Source: Jiangella alba (GTDB lineage: Bacteria; Actinomycetota; Actinomycetes; Jiangellales; Jiangellaceae). Taken from it: a stretch of DNA of 64,000 nt. The stretch spans positions 1,054,001 through 1,118,000 of the forward strand of contig NZ_FNUC01000004.1 in NCBI RefSeq assembly GCF_900106035.1, written 5' to 3'. Under the pieces are notes generated by a model. It did no database searches and was not told the origin of the DNA. It saw only the letters and a list, made by a program, of their open reading frames with translations. A program made the position numbers and the translations under genes. This document shows positions 1-9,150 of the stretch, piece by piece. Numbering within the stretch: the first letter of the stretch is position 1; the number at the start of each line of letters is the position of its first letter.

Positions 1-555
1 CAGCGCCAGCGCGAGTCCGGCCGCACCGGCGTTGATGTGCACCGCGGTGCCGCCGGCGAAGTCGATCGCGAGCAGGCGGTCGGCGATCCAGCCGCCGTCG
101 CCGTCGGCGAACGCGAACACCCAGTGGGCCACCGGGAAGTACACGAGCGTGCCCCAGACCGCGGCGAACAGCAGCCAGGTCCAGAACTTCGCGCGGTCGG
201 CGATCGACCCCGACACCAGCGCGACGGTGATGACCGCGAACATGCCCTGGAAGCCGACGAACAGCATCGACGGGATCGTGCCGGACAGCGCGTCGGGGCT
301 CATCAGGCCGGAGAGGCCGAAGAACTCACCCGGATCGCCCAGCAGGCCGCCGCCGAGGTCGGTGCCGAAGGCCATCGAGTAGCCGTACAGAACCCACAGC
401 ACGCTGATCACGCCGAGCGCGCCGAAGCTCATCATCATCATGTTGACGACGCTCTTCGCCCGGACCATGCCGCCGTAGAACAGCGCGAGGCCGGGGGTCA
501 TCAGCATGACCAGTGCGGTGGACGCGAGAATCCACGCGGTGTCTCCGGTATCCAT
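1..555 (-). CDS. amt: Ammonium transporter Amt (3' part lost at window edge)
   Basis: The product is an inner-membrane ammonium channel of the Amt/MEP/Rh family. The 185 codons present encode the N-terminal half: an opening MDTGDTAWILAS that runs into the first membrane helix, the family signature GLALFYGGMVRAKS around residues 24-37, and further hydrophobic helices containing LWVLYGYSMAFG and VAHWVFAFADGDGG. The frame stays open to base 1, so the gene continues outside the window. The ATG at 555 starts at the normal Amt N-terminus without an obvious signal peptide. No glnK is visible because the downstream side is missing. The identification rests on the signature and helix pattern. Confidence 0.93.
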   Translation of the reverse strand, partial: MDTGDTAWILASTALVMLMTPGLALFYGGMVRAKSVVNMMMMSFGALGVISVLWVLYGYSMAFGTDLGGGLLGDPGEFFGLSGLMSPDALSGTIPSMLFVGFQGMFAVITVALVSGSIADRAKFWTWLLFAAVWGTLVYFPVAHWVFAFADGDGGWIADRLLAIDFAGGTAVHINAGAAGLALAL

Positions 556-711
556 GCGGGCAGCGTGGTCGCGGGGCGTTTCGCCAGGTGGGCGCCTGCC
601 GTTACGAGGCGGTTAATCCGGCAGCGATCAAGACTTCCGCCGGTGACATTCCTGCGGCAGGGTATGGGCGACAGACACGGCGTCGCCGGGTCCTCGATGG
701 GGAGGTCTCCC

Positions 712-2346
<1,635 letters not shown>

Positions 2347-2910
2347 ATGCCGGTCGAGTTCATCGGAGCCAACCCGAGCGCCACCCTCATGCGCGCGGAC
2401 TCCCGTGCCGGATTCGTCTCGCTCTGGGAGGCGGAGTGGAGCGTGCAGGGCTCCGGCCTCGCGCTGCTCGTCTGGGTCGACGGCGACGACGTCGTCCGGC
2501 TGCTCACCCCTGACGCGCCGCTCGGCGGCTGGCTGACCGACACGTTCAGCCGCTGGTTCCCGGAGCTGGAAGGGCTGCCGGAGATCGGCGAGCCGGTCGA
2601 GTGCGACGTGGTCGAGTGGCACGTCGGCTCCGACCACGCCCGCGCGAAGGTGGTCGGCGCCGACGGCACCCGGGTGGTCACCACGATCAGCCGGCCGGTC
2701 GAGACGCGTCCCGGCGAGGCCGAGTCCTGGCAGCTGGGCGGCGTGCCGTGGACGCTGACCAACCTGCTGACGTTCTGCACCGACGCGACCCTCGAGGTCG
2801 ACGGCGCGCGGGTGCTCGGGCGCCCGGAGGTGGGCGGCGCCGACGGCCGGGCCCACTCGTCGGCGGTCATCGCCACCCACGAGACGTGGACCCGGCACGT
2901 TCAGGCCTGA
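2347..2910 (+). CDS. Conserved hypothetical protein next to the acyl-CoA ligase
   Basis: I do not recognise this 187-aa protein. It is soluble, acidic, with no signal peptide or membrane segment, and alternates short hydrophobic strands with charged turns (for example GLALLVWVDGDDVVRLL and VTTISRPVE). It begins immediately after the ligase stop codon, which implies co-transcription and translational coupling, so a role linked to acyl-CoA metabolism is possible but is only inferred from position. Its last ten bases overlap the end of the convergent VOC gene. Confidence 0.75.
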   Translation: MPVEFIGANPSATLMRADSRAGFVSLWEAEWSVQGSGLALLVWVDGDDVVRLLTPDAPLGGWLTDTFSRWFPELEGLPEIGEPVECDVVEWHVGSDHARAKVVGADGTRVVTTISRPVETRPGEAESWQLGGVPWTLTNLLTFCTDATLEVDGARVLGRPEVGGADGRAHSSAVIATHETWTRHVQA

Positions 2911-3272
2911 GCCACCAGGTGCACGACGCCCGCGGGGTTGGCGATCCAGTGCGCCCGCATGGCGTCGGGCAGCGGCTCCAGCTCGTCCCGGGCGGTGGCC
3001 CCGGCCGCGGCCAGCCGCTCCATCGCGGCCGGCAGGTCGTCGGTGGACAGCTCCAGCCAGACGTCGGAGCGGCTGTAGTTCGGCACCTCGTCCAGCCACA
3101 GCACACTCGGGCCGAACTCGACGCGGACGCTGCGGGTCACCCCGGCGGCGATGTCGGTGCCGGTGACGTCCTTCGCGGGCAGGCCCAGCACGTCGCGGTA
3201 GAACGCGACCGTGTCCGGGTACTGCGCCGCCGGGATCTTCATGGCGATGTTCACACTGCCCTCGAACGTCAT
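2901..3272 (-). CDS. VOC-family (glyoxalase/bleomycin-resistance fold) protein
   Basis: This 123-aa cytosolic protein has the vicinal-oxygen-chelate layout: an N-terminal strand with NIAMKIPAAQYPDTVAFYRDVLGLP, then a second half ending HWIANPAGVVHLVAQA. It is a single VOC unit and would dimerise to form a metal site. It is the last gene of a three-gene operon; its ATG overlaps the TGA of the ArsR gene by four bases (3269-3272), so translation is coupled. The substrate is unknown. The pairing with ArsR and SRPBCC proteins is a common actinobacterial arrangement and suggests a small stress or xenobiotic response module. Confidence 0.85.
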   Translation of the reverse strand: MTFEGSVNIAMKIPAAQYPDTVAFYRDVLGLPAKDVTGTDIAAGVTRSVRVEFGPSVLWLDEVPNYSRSDVWLELSTDDLPAAMERLAAAGATARDELEPLPDAMRAHWIANPAGVVHLVAQA

Positions 3273-3598
3273 GCTCCCTCTTCCTCTTCGGCCAGGCGCT
3301 TGATCGTCGCCAGGCGGGTCTCCCATGCGGTGGCCAGCTCACTCAGGTCGCGGGCCGCTTCGGCCAGCCGCTCCGGCCGGGTCCGGTAGCGCACCTCGCG
3401 CCCGGCCCGCCGGCTGCTCACCAGGCCCGCGTCGTCGAGCACGGCGAGGTGCTTGACGACCGCCTGCCGGGTCACCGGCAGCCCTTGGGCCAGCGTGCTG
3501 GCGCTCGCCTCGCCGCGCTCGGCCAGCAGGTCGAGCAACTGCCGGCGGGTCGGCTCGGCCAGCGCCACCAGCACGGCGTCGAGCAGTATCCGGGTCAT
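3269..3598 (-). CDS. ArsR/SmtB-family winged-helix repressor
   Basis: This 109-aa DNA-binding regulator opens with LVALAEPTRRQLLDLLAERGEASASTLAQ, followed by the recognition helix region PVTRQAVVKHLAVLDDAGLV and the wing RAGREVRYRT. I see no clustered cysteines for metal sensing, so a metal ligand is not supported. It belongs to the ArsR group encoded next to SRPBCC/AHSA1 genes. Both ends overlap neighbours by four bases (ATGA at 3595-3598 and 3269-3272). It probably represses its own operon through the two inverted repeats at 4058-4113. Confidence 0.92.
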   Translation of the reverse strand: MTRILLDAVLVALAEPTRRQLLDLLAERGEASASTLAQGLPVTRQAVVKHLAVLDDAGLVSSRRAGREVRYRTRPERLAEAARDLSELATAWETRLATIKRLAEEEEGA

Positions 3599-4038
3599 GC
3601 CGGGGTCGACTCGGCGTAGGCGCGCAGCTCGTCCAGCTCCAGCCGCCAGCCCTCGGTGTTCTGCTCGACGGACGTCGCCTGCCGCTCCGGGCCGCCGGCG
3701 AGGCCGTCGAACCCGCTCTCGACCACCCGCAGCCGGGTGCCGTCGCCGTCGGGCGTGAGCGTGAACACGACCCGGGTCGAGTTGCCGTCGCCCGGCGCGC
3801 CGTCGTCGAGCGCCCACCGGAACGCGAACGTCGTGTGCGGCTCGACGGTCTCGACGACGCCGCGCGAGACGCCGTACTCCTTCCACGTCAGGGTCAGCTC
3901 GCCGCCCGGGCGCAGGTCGATCGTCGCGCCGGCGTCGGCGAACCAAGTGCCGAGGTGCTCGGCGCGGGTGACGATCGCCCAGACCCGCTCGGGTGCGGCG
4001 GCGATGACGATGTCGCGTTCGATGCTGTCGGTGGTCAT
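3595..4038 (-). CDS. SRPBCC / AHSA1-like ligand-binding protein
   Basis: First gene of the SRPBCC-ArsR-VOC operon. The 147-aa product has the AHSA1 pattern: IERDIVIAAAPERVWAIVT at the N terminus, GTWFAD, then the strand WKEYGVSRGVVETVEP and a C-terminal helix EGWRLELDELRAYAE. Such proteins form a helix-grip cavity that binds hydrophobic ligands. The ATG at 4038 fits the family start; an upstream extension would run through the operator region and is rejected. Ligand and partner are unknown. Confidence 0.88.
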   Translation of the reverse strand: MTTDSIERDIVIAAAPERVWAIVTRAEHLGTWFADAGATIDLRPGGELTLTWKEYGVSRGVVETVEPHTTFAFRWALDDGAPGDGNSTRVVFTLTPDGDGTRLRVVESGFDGLAGGPERQATSVEQNTEGWRLELDELRAYAESTPA

Positions 4039-4057
4039 TCCGTGTCTCCTCACTCTT

Positions 4058-4113
4058 TGTGCAACCCCAGAGTTGCACACGGTGTGACCGTTGTGCAACT
4101 CGTGGGTTGCGCG
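4058..4113. promoter_or_regulatory. Two ArsR-type operators in the divergent promoter region
   Basis: Site 1 (4058-4079) is a perfect inverted repeat TGTGCAAC-6 bp-GTTGCACA. Site 2 (4092-4113) is TGTGCAAC-6 bp-GTTGCGCG. The two start 34 bp apart, about three helical turns, on one DNA face. They lie between the start of the SRPBCC-ArsR-VOC operon (4038) and the rhodanese start (4130), so one ArsR protein may control both directions. Dyad length and position match known ArsR operators; binding itself is inferred. Confidence 0.8.
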
Positions 4114-4129
4114 CGATAGCGTGGCGGAC

Positions 4130-4960
4130 ATGAGCGTGCTGATCGACACCGACTCGCTCGGCCGGCGGCTGGCCGCAGGAGAGCGCATCGTCCTGCTCGA
4201 CGTCCGCTGGAAGCTCGGCGACCCGCACGGCTACGACCACTACCTCGCCGGGCACCTGCCCGGCGCCGCCTACGCCGACCTCGAGACCGAGCTGGCCGGC
4301 CCGCCGTCGCCTGCTGCCGGCCGCCACCCGCTGCCGTCGGTGTCCGTGCTGCAGTCGGCCGCGCGGCGCTGGGGCGTGCGCGCCGGCGACACCGTCGTCG
4401 CCTACGACGACCTCGGTGGCATGTCGGCGGCGCGGGCGTGGTGGCTGCTGCGCTGGGCCGGGCTCGCCGATGTGTGGCTGCTCGACGGCGGACTGGCCGC
4501 GTGGACGGCGGCCGGTGGGGCGCTGGAGACCGGGCTCGTGACGCCGCCCGCCGGTGACGTGGTCCTGCGGGCGGGCGCGCTGCCGACGCTGACCGCTTCC
4601 TCCGCGGCCGCCCTGGCCGCCTCGGGCGTGCTGCTGGACGCGCGGGCGAGCGAGCGGTTCCGCGGCGAGACCGAGCCGGTCGACCCGCGGGCCGGGCACA
4701 TCCCCGGCGCCGTCAGCGCCCCGACCACCGACAATCTCGACGCGACCGGCCGTTTCCTGCCGGCTTCGCAGCTGCGGGCCCGCTTCGCCGCCCTCGGTGC
4801 CGACGGCTCCCGCCCCGTCGGCACCTACTGCGGCTCCGGCGTCACGGCGGCGCACGAACTCGCCGCCCTCGCCGTCGCCGGCATCGACGCCACCCTCTAC
4901 CCCGGCTCCTGGTCCCAATGGTCCGCCGACCCCGACCGCCCCGCCGCCACCGGCCCCTGA
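4130..4960 (+). CDS. Sulfurtransferase (two-domain rhodanese)
   Basis: A 276-aa cytosolic sulfurtransferase of the thiosulfate/3-mercaptopyruvate type. It has an inactive N-terminal rhodanese domain (VLLDVRWKLGDPHGYDHYLAGHLPGA) and a catalytic C-terminal domain with the active-site loop TYCGSGVTA, whose nucleophile is Cys234. Length and two-domain layout are typical. The ATG at 4130 lies only 17 bases beyond the second ArsR-like operator and there is no clear Shine-Dalgarno sequence, so the mRNA may be nearly leaderless and repressed by ArsR. Confidence 0.92.
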   Translation: MSVLIDTDSLGRRLAAGERIVLLDVRWKLGDPHGYDHYLAGHLPGAAYADLETELAGPPSPAAGRHPLPSVSVLQSAARRWGVRAGDTVVAYDDLGGMSAARAWWLLRWAGLADVWLLDGGLAAWTAAGGALETGLVTPPAGDVVLRAGALPTLTASSAAALAASGVLLDARASERFRGETEPVDPRAGHIPGAVSAPTTDNLDATGRFLPASQLRARFAALGADGSRPVGTYCGSGVTAAHELAALAVAGIDATLYPGSWSQWSADPDRPAATGP

Positions 4961-4986
4961 CGGCCGACCCAGAGGACCAGGAACCG

Positions 4987-5376
4987 ATGACGCCTCACTC
5001 CTACGCCGCCTTCCCGTCGCTGCATGACGTCTACCTGGAAGACTCGTGGGTCCTGGGCGTCTTCCCCGCCGAGCACGAGGTGACCTTCAGGATCGAGGCC
5101 GTCCTCACCGCCGCGCATCCCCACTACCAGCCGCCGAAGCCGGGCGAGCAGTACTGCTACGCCCTCGCCGATCTCCAGATCCGCAGCACCGCACCCATCG
5201 ACCATCAGCTCAGCGGTGCCCGGCCCGCTGTCGACCGCTCCGGGACGTCCGACCTGGGCAACATCGACACCTTCCGGCCGACCGGGCCATCGACCTGGGA
5301 GCTCCGCGGCGACTGGGGCGCCGTCACCGTGCAGCATCCACACGTCGATCTCGCCCTCCGCGGCACCACTCCCTAG
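4987..5376 (+). CDS. Hypothetical protein (immunity-protein-like size)
   Basis: I do not recognise this 129-aa protein. It is soluble and acidic, rich in aromatic residues and histidines in the first half, with strands such as HEVTFRIEAVL and a closing WGAVTVQHPHVDLALRG. AGGAACCG before the ATG at 4987 gives a usable ribosome site. It follows the rhodanese by 26 bases and may be co-transcribed. Nothing in the sequence gives a function. Confidence 0.65.
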   Translation: MTPHSYAAFPSLHDVYLEDSWVLGVFPAEHEVTFRIEAVLTAAHPHYQPPKPGEQYCYALADLQIRSTAPIDHQLSGARPAVDRSGTSDLGNIDTFRPTGPSTWELRGDWGAVTVQHPHVDLALRGTTP

Positions 5377-5457
5377 CACCACCACGCGACACGGACCGCC
5401 ACCTACAGACCCAGGCCAAACCTCGAGGGTCGGCCGACACAGGACGTCGGTGACGGC

Positions 5458-5781
5458 CTACGCTCGTCCGGCGTTCTGGTCGAACCATGGACGCCCGTCG
5501 TTCTCCCACTCGCGGCGGTAGTCCTCGAAGGACGCCGGCTCCGCCGTGCCCGGGTTGTCGTCGTTGCCGAACTCGAACCCGCAACGCGGGCACACCTCGT
5601 ATGACGGACGGCCCGGCATGTTCTCGTACGGCGGGCTCAGCTCGATGCCCTCTGGTGGCGGCCACGTCGCGTACGGGCGGACGGTCAACCCGGAATGCCC
5701 ACAGACGGGGCAGATGTATCGGAGGCGACCAGCTGTGAGCTGTGGTCGATCGCCAGTCGGCTCTGGGGTCACGCCGCCCAC
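5458..5781 (-). CDS. Small zinc-ribbon protein, CPCC-like
   Basis: A 107-aa protein with two cysteine pairs, CPVCGHSGL near residue 24 and CPRCGFEFG near residue 64, forming a probable zinc ribbon, then an acidic aromatic tail (FEDYRREWENDGRPWFDQ). The spacing and the tail resemble the cysteine-rich CPCC domain found in small bacterial proteins and some immunity proteins. Function is unknown. It lies just upstream of the phosphotransferase gene in the opposite reading sense of transcription (both minus), with only six bases between them, so they may share a transcript. Confidence 0.75.
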   Translation of the reverse strand: MGGVTPEPTGDRPQLTAGRLRYICPVCGHSGLTVRPYATWPPPEGIELSPPYENMPGRPSYEVCPRCGFEFGNDDNPGTAEPASFEDYRREWENDGRPWFDQNAGRA

Positions 5782-5787
5782 CTCACG

Positions 5788-6549
5788 TCAGCCGGCACGA
5801 AGGGCCGCGACGATCGCGGGCTCGCGCGCCGCCAGCTCCACCAGCGCCGCCCGGGTGCGACCCGGCTCGCCGATCGCCGCGAGGTTCAGCAGTCCCGGGT
5901 CGCCACGCCGCTGGCCGGCCTCGATGCGGTCCGCCGCCATCCCCATCCGGACCTGCACGTGCGCCAGCACCGCCGACGGCGCGACATCGCCGTAGGCGGA
6001 GGCCAGCAGGGCGAGCCGGCGCGCGGCGACCGAGACCGGCAGGTCGGCACGACGCAGCGGCACCGACATCCACGCGACGAACGCGAGGTCGTCCAGCGCG
6101 ACGCCCGGGCCGGCCATGTCCCAGTCGACCACGCCGACGACGCGGTCGCCGTCGACGATCCAGTTGTAGGCGGCCGGGTCGTTGTGGCAGACGATCTCCC
6201 CGGGAGCGAGCGCCCGCGTCCCATGTCGCCACGCCACCTCGCCGTCGGGCCGGTATCCGGCGACGGCGTCGTGGAAGCGGCGCAGCCAGCGAGCGCCGTC
6301 CGCCAGCAGCGCGTTGCTGACGACCTCGTCACGGGCAACACCGCGGCCGGCCACCCACCCGAGCACCTCGCGGCGCTGCTCGTCGACCCCGCGCACCGGA
6401 GGGACGCCGTCGAGACCGGCCGCACGCAGCCCGTTCAGCAGCGCGTGGACGGCGGGCGTCCACGCTCCGGTGGGCCGCCGCACGGTGTCGCCGACCCGCA
6501 CGGCGCCGCCCACCCGGCCACCCGGCAACGGCGTCTCGGCCTCGCTCAC
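5788..6549 (-). CDS. Aminoglycoside-phosphotransferase-like kinase (APH family)
   Basis: A 253-aa protein of the APH/choline-kinase fold. The catalytic loop is IVCHNDPAAYNWIVDG (HxDxxxxN type, here HND...N) and the metal-binding segment is VVGVVDWDMAGPG. The N-terminal lobe is short and Gly-poor. These proteins phosphorylate small molecules, but the substrate cannot be told and antibiotic resistance should not be assumed. I prefer GTG at 6549 because the protein then starts SEAETPLPGG as expected for the family; an ATG at 6582 in frame is the alternative. Confidence 0.85.
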   Translation of the reverse strand: MSEAETPLPGGRVGGAVRVGDTVRRPTGAWTPAVHALLNGLRAAGLDGVPPVRGVDEQRREVLGWVAGRGVARDEVVSNALLADGARWLRRFHDAVAGYRPDGEVAWRHGTRALAPGEIVCHNDPAAYNWIVDGDRVVGVVDWDMAGPGVALDDLAFVAWMSVPLRRADLPVSVAARRLALLASAYGDVAPSAVLAHVQVRMGMAADRIEAGQRRGDPGLLNLAAIGEPGRTRAALVELAAREPAIVAALRAG

Positions 6550-6596
6550 CGGCCCGATGCTGCCACACCCCGGACGTGGCACACTTGCACCTGCCT

Positions 6597-6689
6597 GGAG
6601 GGCTGCCGGAGTGGCCGAACGGGGAACTCTTGAAAAGTTCTAGGGCGGGGCCCTCTCCGTCCTCATGGGTTCGAATCCCATGCCCTCCG
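6597..6689 (+). tRNA. tRNA-Ser(TGA)
   Basis: A 93-nt class II tRNA with a long variable arm. The acceptor stem pairs GGAGGGC with GCCCTCC, the anticodon stem pairs GAACT with AGTTC around the loop CTTGAAA, giving anticodon TGA at 6631-6633, and the T arm carries GGGTTCGAATCCC. The CCA end is not encoded. The discriminator base is G, as expected for serine tRNA. Confidence 0.96.
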
Positions 6690-6690
6690 C

Positions 6691-8340
6691 TTGGACCCGC
6701 TGAACGCCGACGCCATCGACCGTGTCGCCGACCTGGTGTCGGGGCTCGGCATCGGCGCGCGCCCGCTGCGTGAGGTGCTGGCCGCGCTCGTCGCCGGCGC
6801 CGCCCCGCTCGACGATCTCGTCCGCCGGGCCGCGGTGCCGCGCCGCCAGGTGGAACGGCTGCTCGACGCGCTGGGCGGCGACCTCGAGACGCACGGCGGA
6901 CGGTTCACGGTGCGCGACGCCGCGCGGGCGGCCTACCGCGACCGGTTCGGGCTGGACGGCCTGACGCCGCCCGAGCTGCCCGGCCCGGTCGACGCGCTGC
7001 CCGGTGGCGACGTCGCCCGCCGGGTCGCGGAGGTCGTCGCCGCCGCACCGGCCGCCGTCCAGGCGCTCGACCACGTGCCCGCGACGCCTGTCACGGCACT
7101 GCGCCGGGCGTTGTGGCTCGACGCCACGTACGACCTCGACGGCGCGACACTGGTCTGCATCGGCGACCACGACCTGACGTCCGTCGCGTTGTGCCTGGTC
7201 AACCCGCGGGTGAACGTCGTCGTCGCGGATCTCGACGAGAACCTGCTGGCGTACGTCGACGAGCAGGCCGCCGCGCTCGGCCTGCCCGTCCGCACCGTCT
7301 GGGCCGACTTCCGGGCCGGGCTGCCGTCCGTCGCACGCGAGGTGGGCGACCTCGTCGTCACCGACCCGCCGTACACCCCCGAGGGCGTCCGGCTGTTCCT
7401 CACCCGCGGCCTCGAGAGCCTGCGCGACCACGCCAACGGCCGGCTGGTGCTGGCCTACGGCCACGGCCGCCACCAGCCGGCGCTGGGACTCAAGGTGCAG
7501 CGCGAGCTGGTCGGCCTGTCGCTCGCCACCGAAGCGATGCTGCCGCACTTCAACCGCTACGACGGCGCCCAGGCCATCGGCAGCGCCAGTGACCTCTACG
7601 TCCTCCAGCCCACGGCGGCCACGTGGAAGGCGCTGCCGCGCACCACCCAGGAGGCCATCTACACGCACGGGCCGCAGTCGCTGGAGAGCGGCCGGCCCGA
7701 CGCGCAGGACGTCATGACGGCGCTGCTCGACGCCGCCGCGGGACCCGAGTCGCTCGACGTCGGCGCCGTCGTCGCGCTCCGGCGACCGCCCGGCGGCATC
7801 GCGCTCGGCGACGTGTTCGCCGGCCGGGCCGCGGCCGCCATCCCGCACGCCCGGACGGCCGCCGTCGCCGTCCACCTCGTCGGCGACCCGAACACCTGGC
7901 TGCTGCGCACCCTGCTGGCGCTCGACATGCGCCGTCTCGCACTGGCCGTCCAGAACACCCACCCGGCGGTCACGTCGCAGGCCGGGCAACAGGAGCTGCA
8001 ACGACTGGTCGGCACGAAGTGGCGGCTGCGGTTCCGGCGCAGCACCCCCGACCCGAAGCACGCCATCGTCGAGGCCGTCGCCGTCGACGCCGCGGACCTC
8101 CCGCCCGCCGACGTCGCGTGGCGGTTCCTGCTCGACACCGCGCACCGGCGCCTCGGCACCGCCTGGCGCGACGCCCTGGTCAAGGCCGGCCGGCGCACCG
8201 GCGGCGAGCCGCTCACCAAGGACGAGGCGCGGCGCATCGTCGACGCGTCCGGGCTGCCGCCGCACGTGCTGGAGTCGCCGCTGGTCGAGCTGCCGATGCA
8301 CCGCATCGCGGCGATCCTCGCCGCCGTCACCGCCAATTGA
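6691..8340 (+). CDS. Bis-aminopropyl-spermidine-synthase-family aminopropyltransferase
   Basis: A methyltransferase-fold protein of the BpsA family, which in archaea makes branched polyamines from decarboxylated S-adenosylmethionine. An N-terminal winged helix (residues 25-80, PRRQVERLLDALGG) is followed by the core with GDHDLTS at 158-164, ADLDENLLAYV and the catalytic DPPYT at 225-229. At 549 aa it is far longer than archaeal BpsA (about 350 aa); residues about 350-549 form an additional domain I cannot name. The TTG at 6691 lies one base after the tRNA discriminator region; GTG at 6736 is an alternative start. Branched-polyamine synthesis in this organism is inferred. Confidence 0.82.
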   Translation: MDPLNADAIDRVADLVSGLGIGARPLREVLAALVAGAAPLDDLVRRAAVPRRQVERLLDALGGDLETHGGRFTVRDAARAAYRDRFGLDGLTPPELPGPVDALPGGDVARRVAEVVAAAPAAVQALDHVPATPVTALRRALWLDATYDLDGATLVCIGDHDLTSVALCLVNPRVNVVVADLDENLLAYVDEQAAALGLPVRTVWADFRAGLPSVAREVGDLVVTDPPYTPEGVRLFLTRGLESLRDHANGRLVLAYGHGRHQPALGLKVQRELVGLSLATEAMLPHFNRYDGAQAIGSASDLYVLQPTAATWKALPRTTQEAIYTHGPQSLESGRPDAQDVMTALLDAAAGPESLDVGAVVALRRPPGGIALGDVFAGRAAAAIPHARTAAVAVHLVGDPNTWLLRTLLALDMRRLALAVQNTHPAVTSQAGQQELQRLVGTKWRLRFRRSTPDPKHAIVEAVAVDAADLPPADVAWRFLLDTAHRRLGTAWRDALVKAGRRTGGEPLTKDEARRIVDASGLPPHVLESPLVELPMHRIAAILAAVTAN

Positions 8341-8433
8341 TCGTTTCCGCCTCCCGCGACGCCGTCCGTCGGGCATCCTGGAGACGGGTGGGAAGCGCCG
8401 CGGGGGCGGCGCACGACGGACAGGCAGGAGACC

Positions 8434-8610
8434 ATGAGCACACGGGTGGCCATCGTCTGCGACCAATGCGGCGACCTGGGGAACCTCGGATCGACGCCAC
8501 ACCATGCGCGCGCGACGCTCTCCGGCTGGAGCCGGCTGCACGGGCTCGACCTCTGCCCGCTGTGCCGCATCATCGCCGAGAACCGCGCCCGCATGGCCTC
8601 CACGGCCTGA
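8434..8610 (+). CDS. Small zinc-binding protein (58 aa)
   Basis: A short gene missed by length filters. AGGAG at 8426-8430 precedes ATG 8434. The protein starts STRVAIVCDQCGDLGNLG and contains a second pair CPLC after GLDL, so CxxC...CxxC can hold one zinc ion. The second half is helical and Arg-rich. I do not recognise a named family; the paired CxxC motifs, start signal and coding-like codon use support it. Confidence 0.7.
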   Translation: MSTRVAIVCDQCGDLGNLGSTPHHARATLSGWSRLHGLDLCPLCRIIAENRARMASTA

Positions 8611-8653
8611 CCTCCACGCGGGCTGACCTGCGCACGCGTGACACACTGGGTCC

Positions 8654-9130
8654 GTGACACGCACGGTCTACGGCCCACCGACCCAGCTCGCGGTCCGCGG
8701 CGTCGGAGTCGGCGCCGCCGGTCTCGGTCTGGTCACCATCGCGCTGACCGTCGTGCTGGCCGTTGACCTGCCCGGCTGGCTGCAGGCCGTCCTGCTGGTG
8801 CTGCTGGCGCTGGCCGCGGCGGTGTCGCTGGTCATCCTGCTGGTCGGGGTGCTGCGGGTGCTCGGACGCGGCACCCGGCTGGTCCTCGACGACGACGGCT
8901 TCGTCAACGCGACGGGGTTCGGCGTGGGGCGGCGGGTGCCGTGGCGCGACGTCCGCAAGGTGCAGACCGACGGCGCCATCGTCTCCGTCGACCTCTCCGG
9001 CGGCCGGCAGAGCCTCATCCGCACCGCGTCCATCGACGTCGAGCCCCGGGTGCTGGCCCGCGAGCTGCGCGGCCGGCTCAACCGCGACCGCGGTTACCGC
9101 CCGCTCTCGGGTCAGGACGATCTCGCCTGA
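8654..9130 (+). CDS. Two-helix membrane protein with PH-like C-terminal domain
   Basis: A 158-aa inner-membrane protein. Two hydrophobic helices (about residues 16-38 and 41-64) are joined by a short turn, then a cytosolic part with strands TRLVLDDDGFVNATGFG, RRVPWRDVRKVQTDG and IVSVDLSGG, as in small bacterial PH-domain (bPH2/YdbS-like) proteins. Start is GTG. Function is unknown; it stands alone between two unrelated genes. Confidence 0.75.
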   Translation: MTRTVYGPPTQLAVRGVGVGAAGLGLVTIALTVVLAVDLPGWLQAVLLVLLALAAAVSLVILLVGVLRVLGRGTRLVLDDDGFVNATGFGVGRRVPWRDVRKVQTDGAIVSVDLSGGRQSLIRTASIDVEPRVLARELRGRLNRDRGYRPLSGQDDLA

Positions 9131-9150
9131 TCCGGGCACACTAGGCAGGA

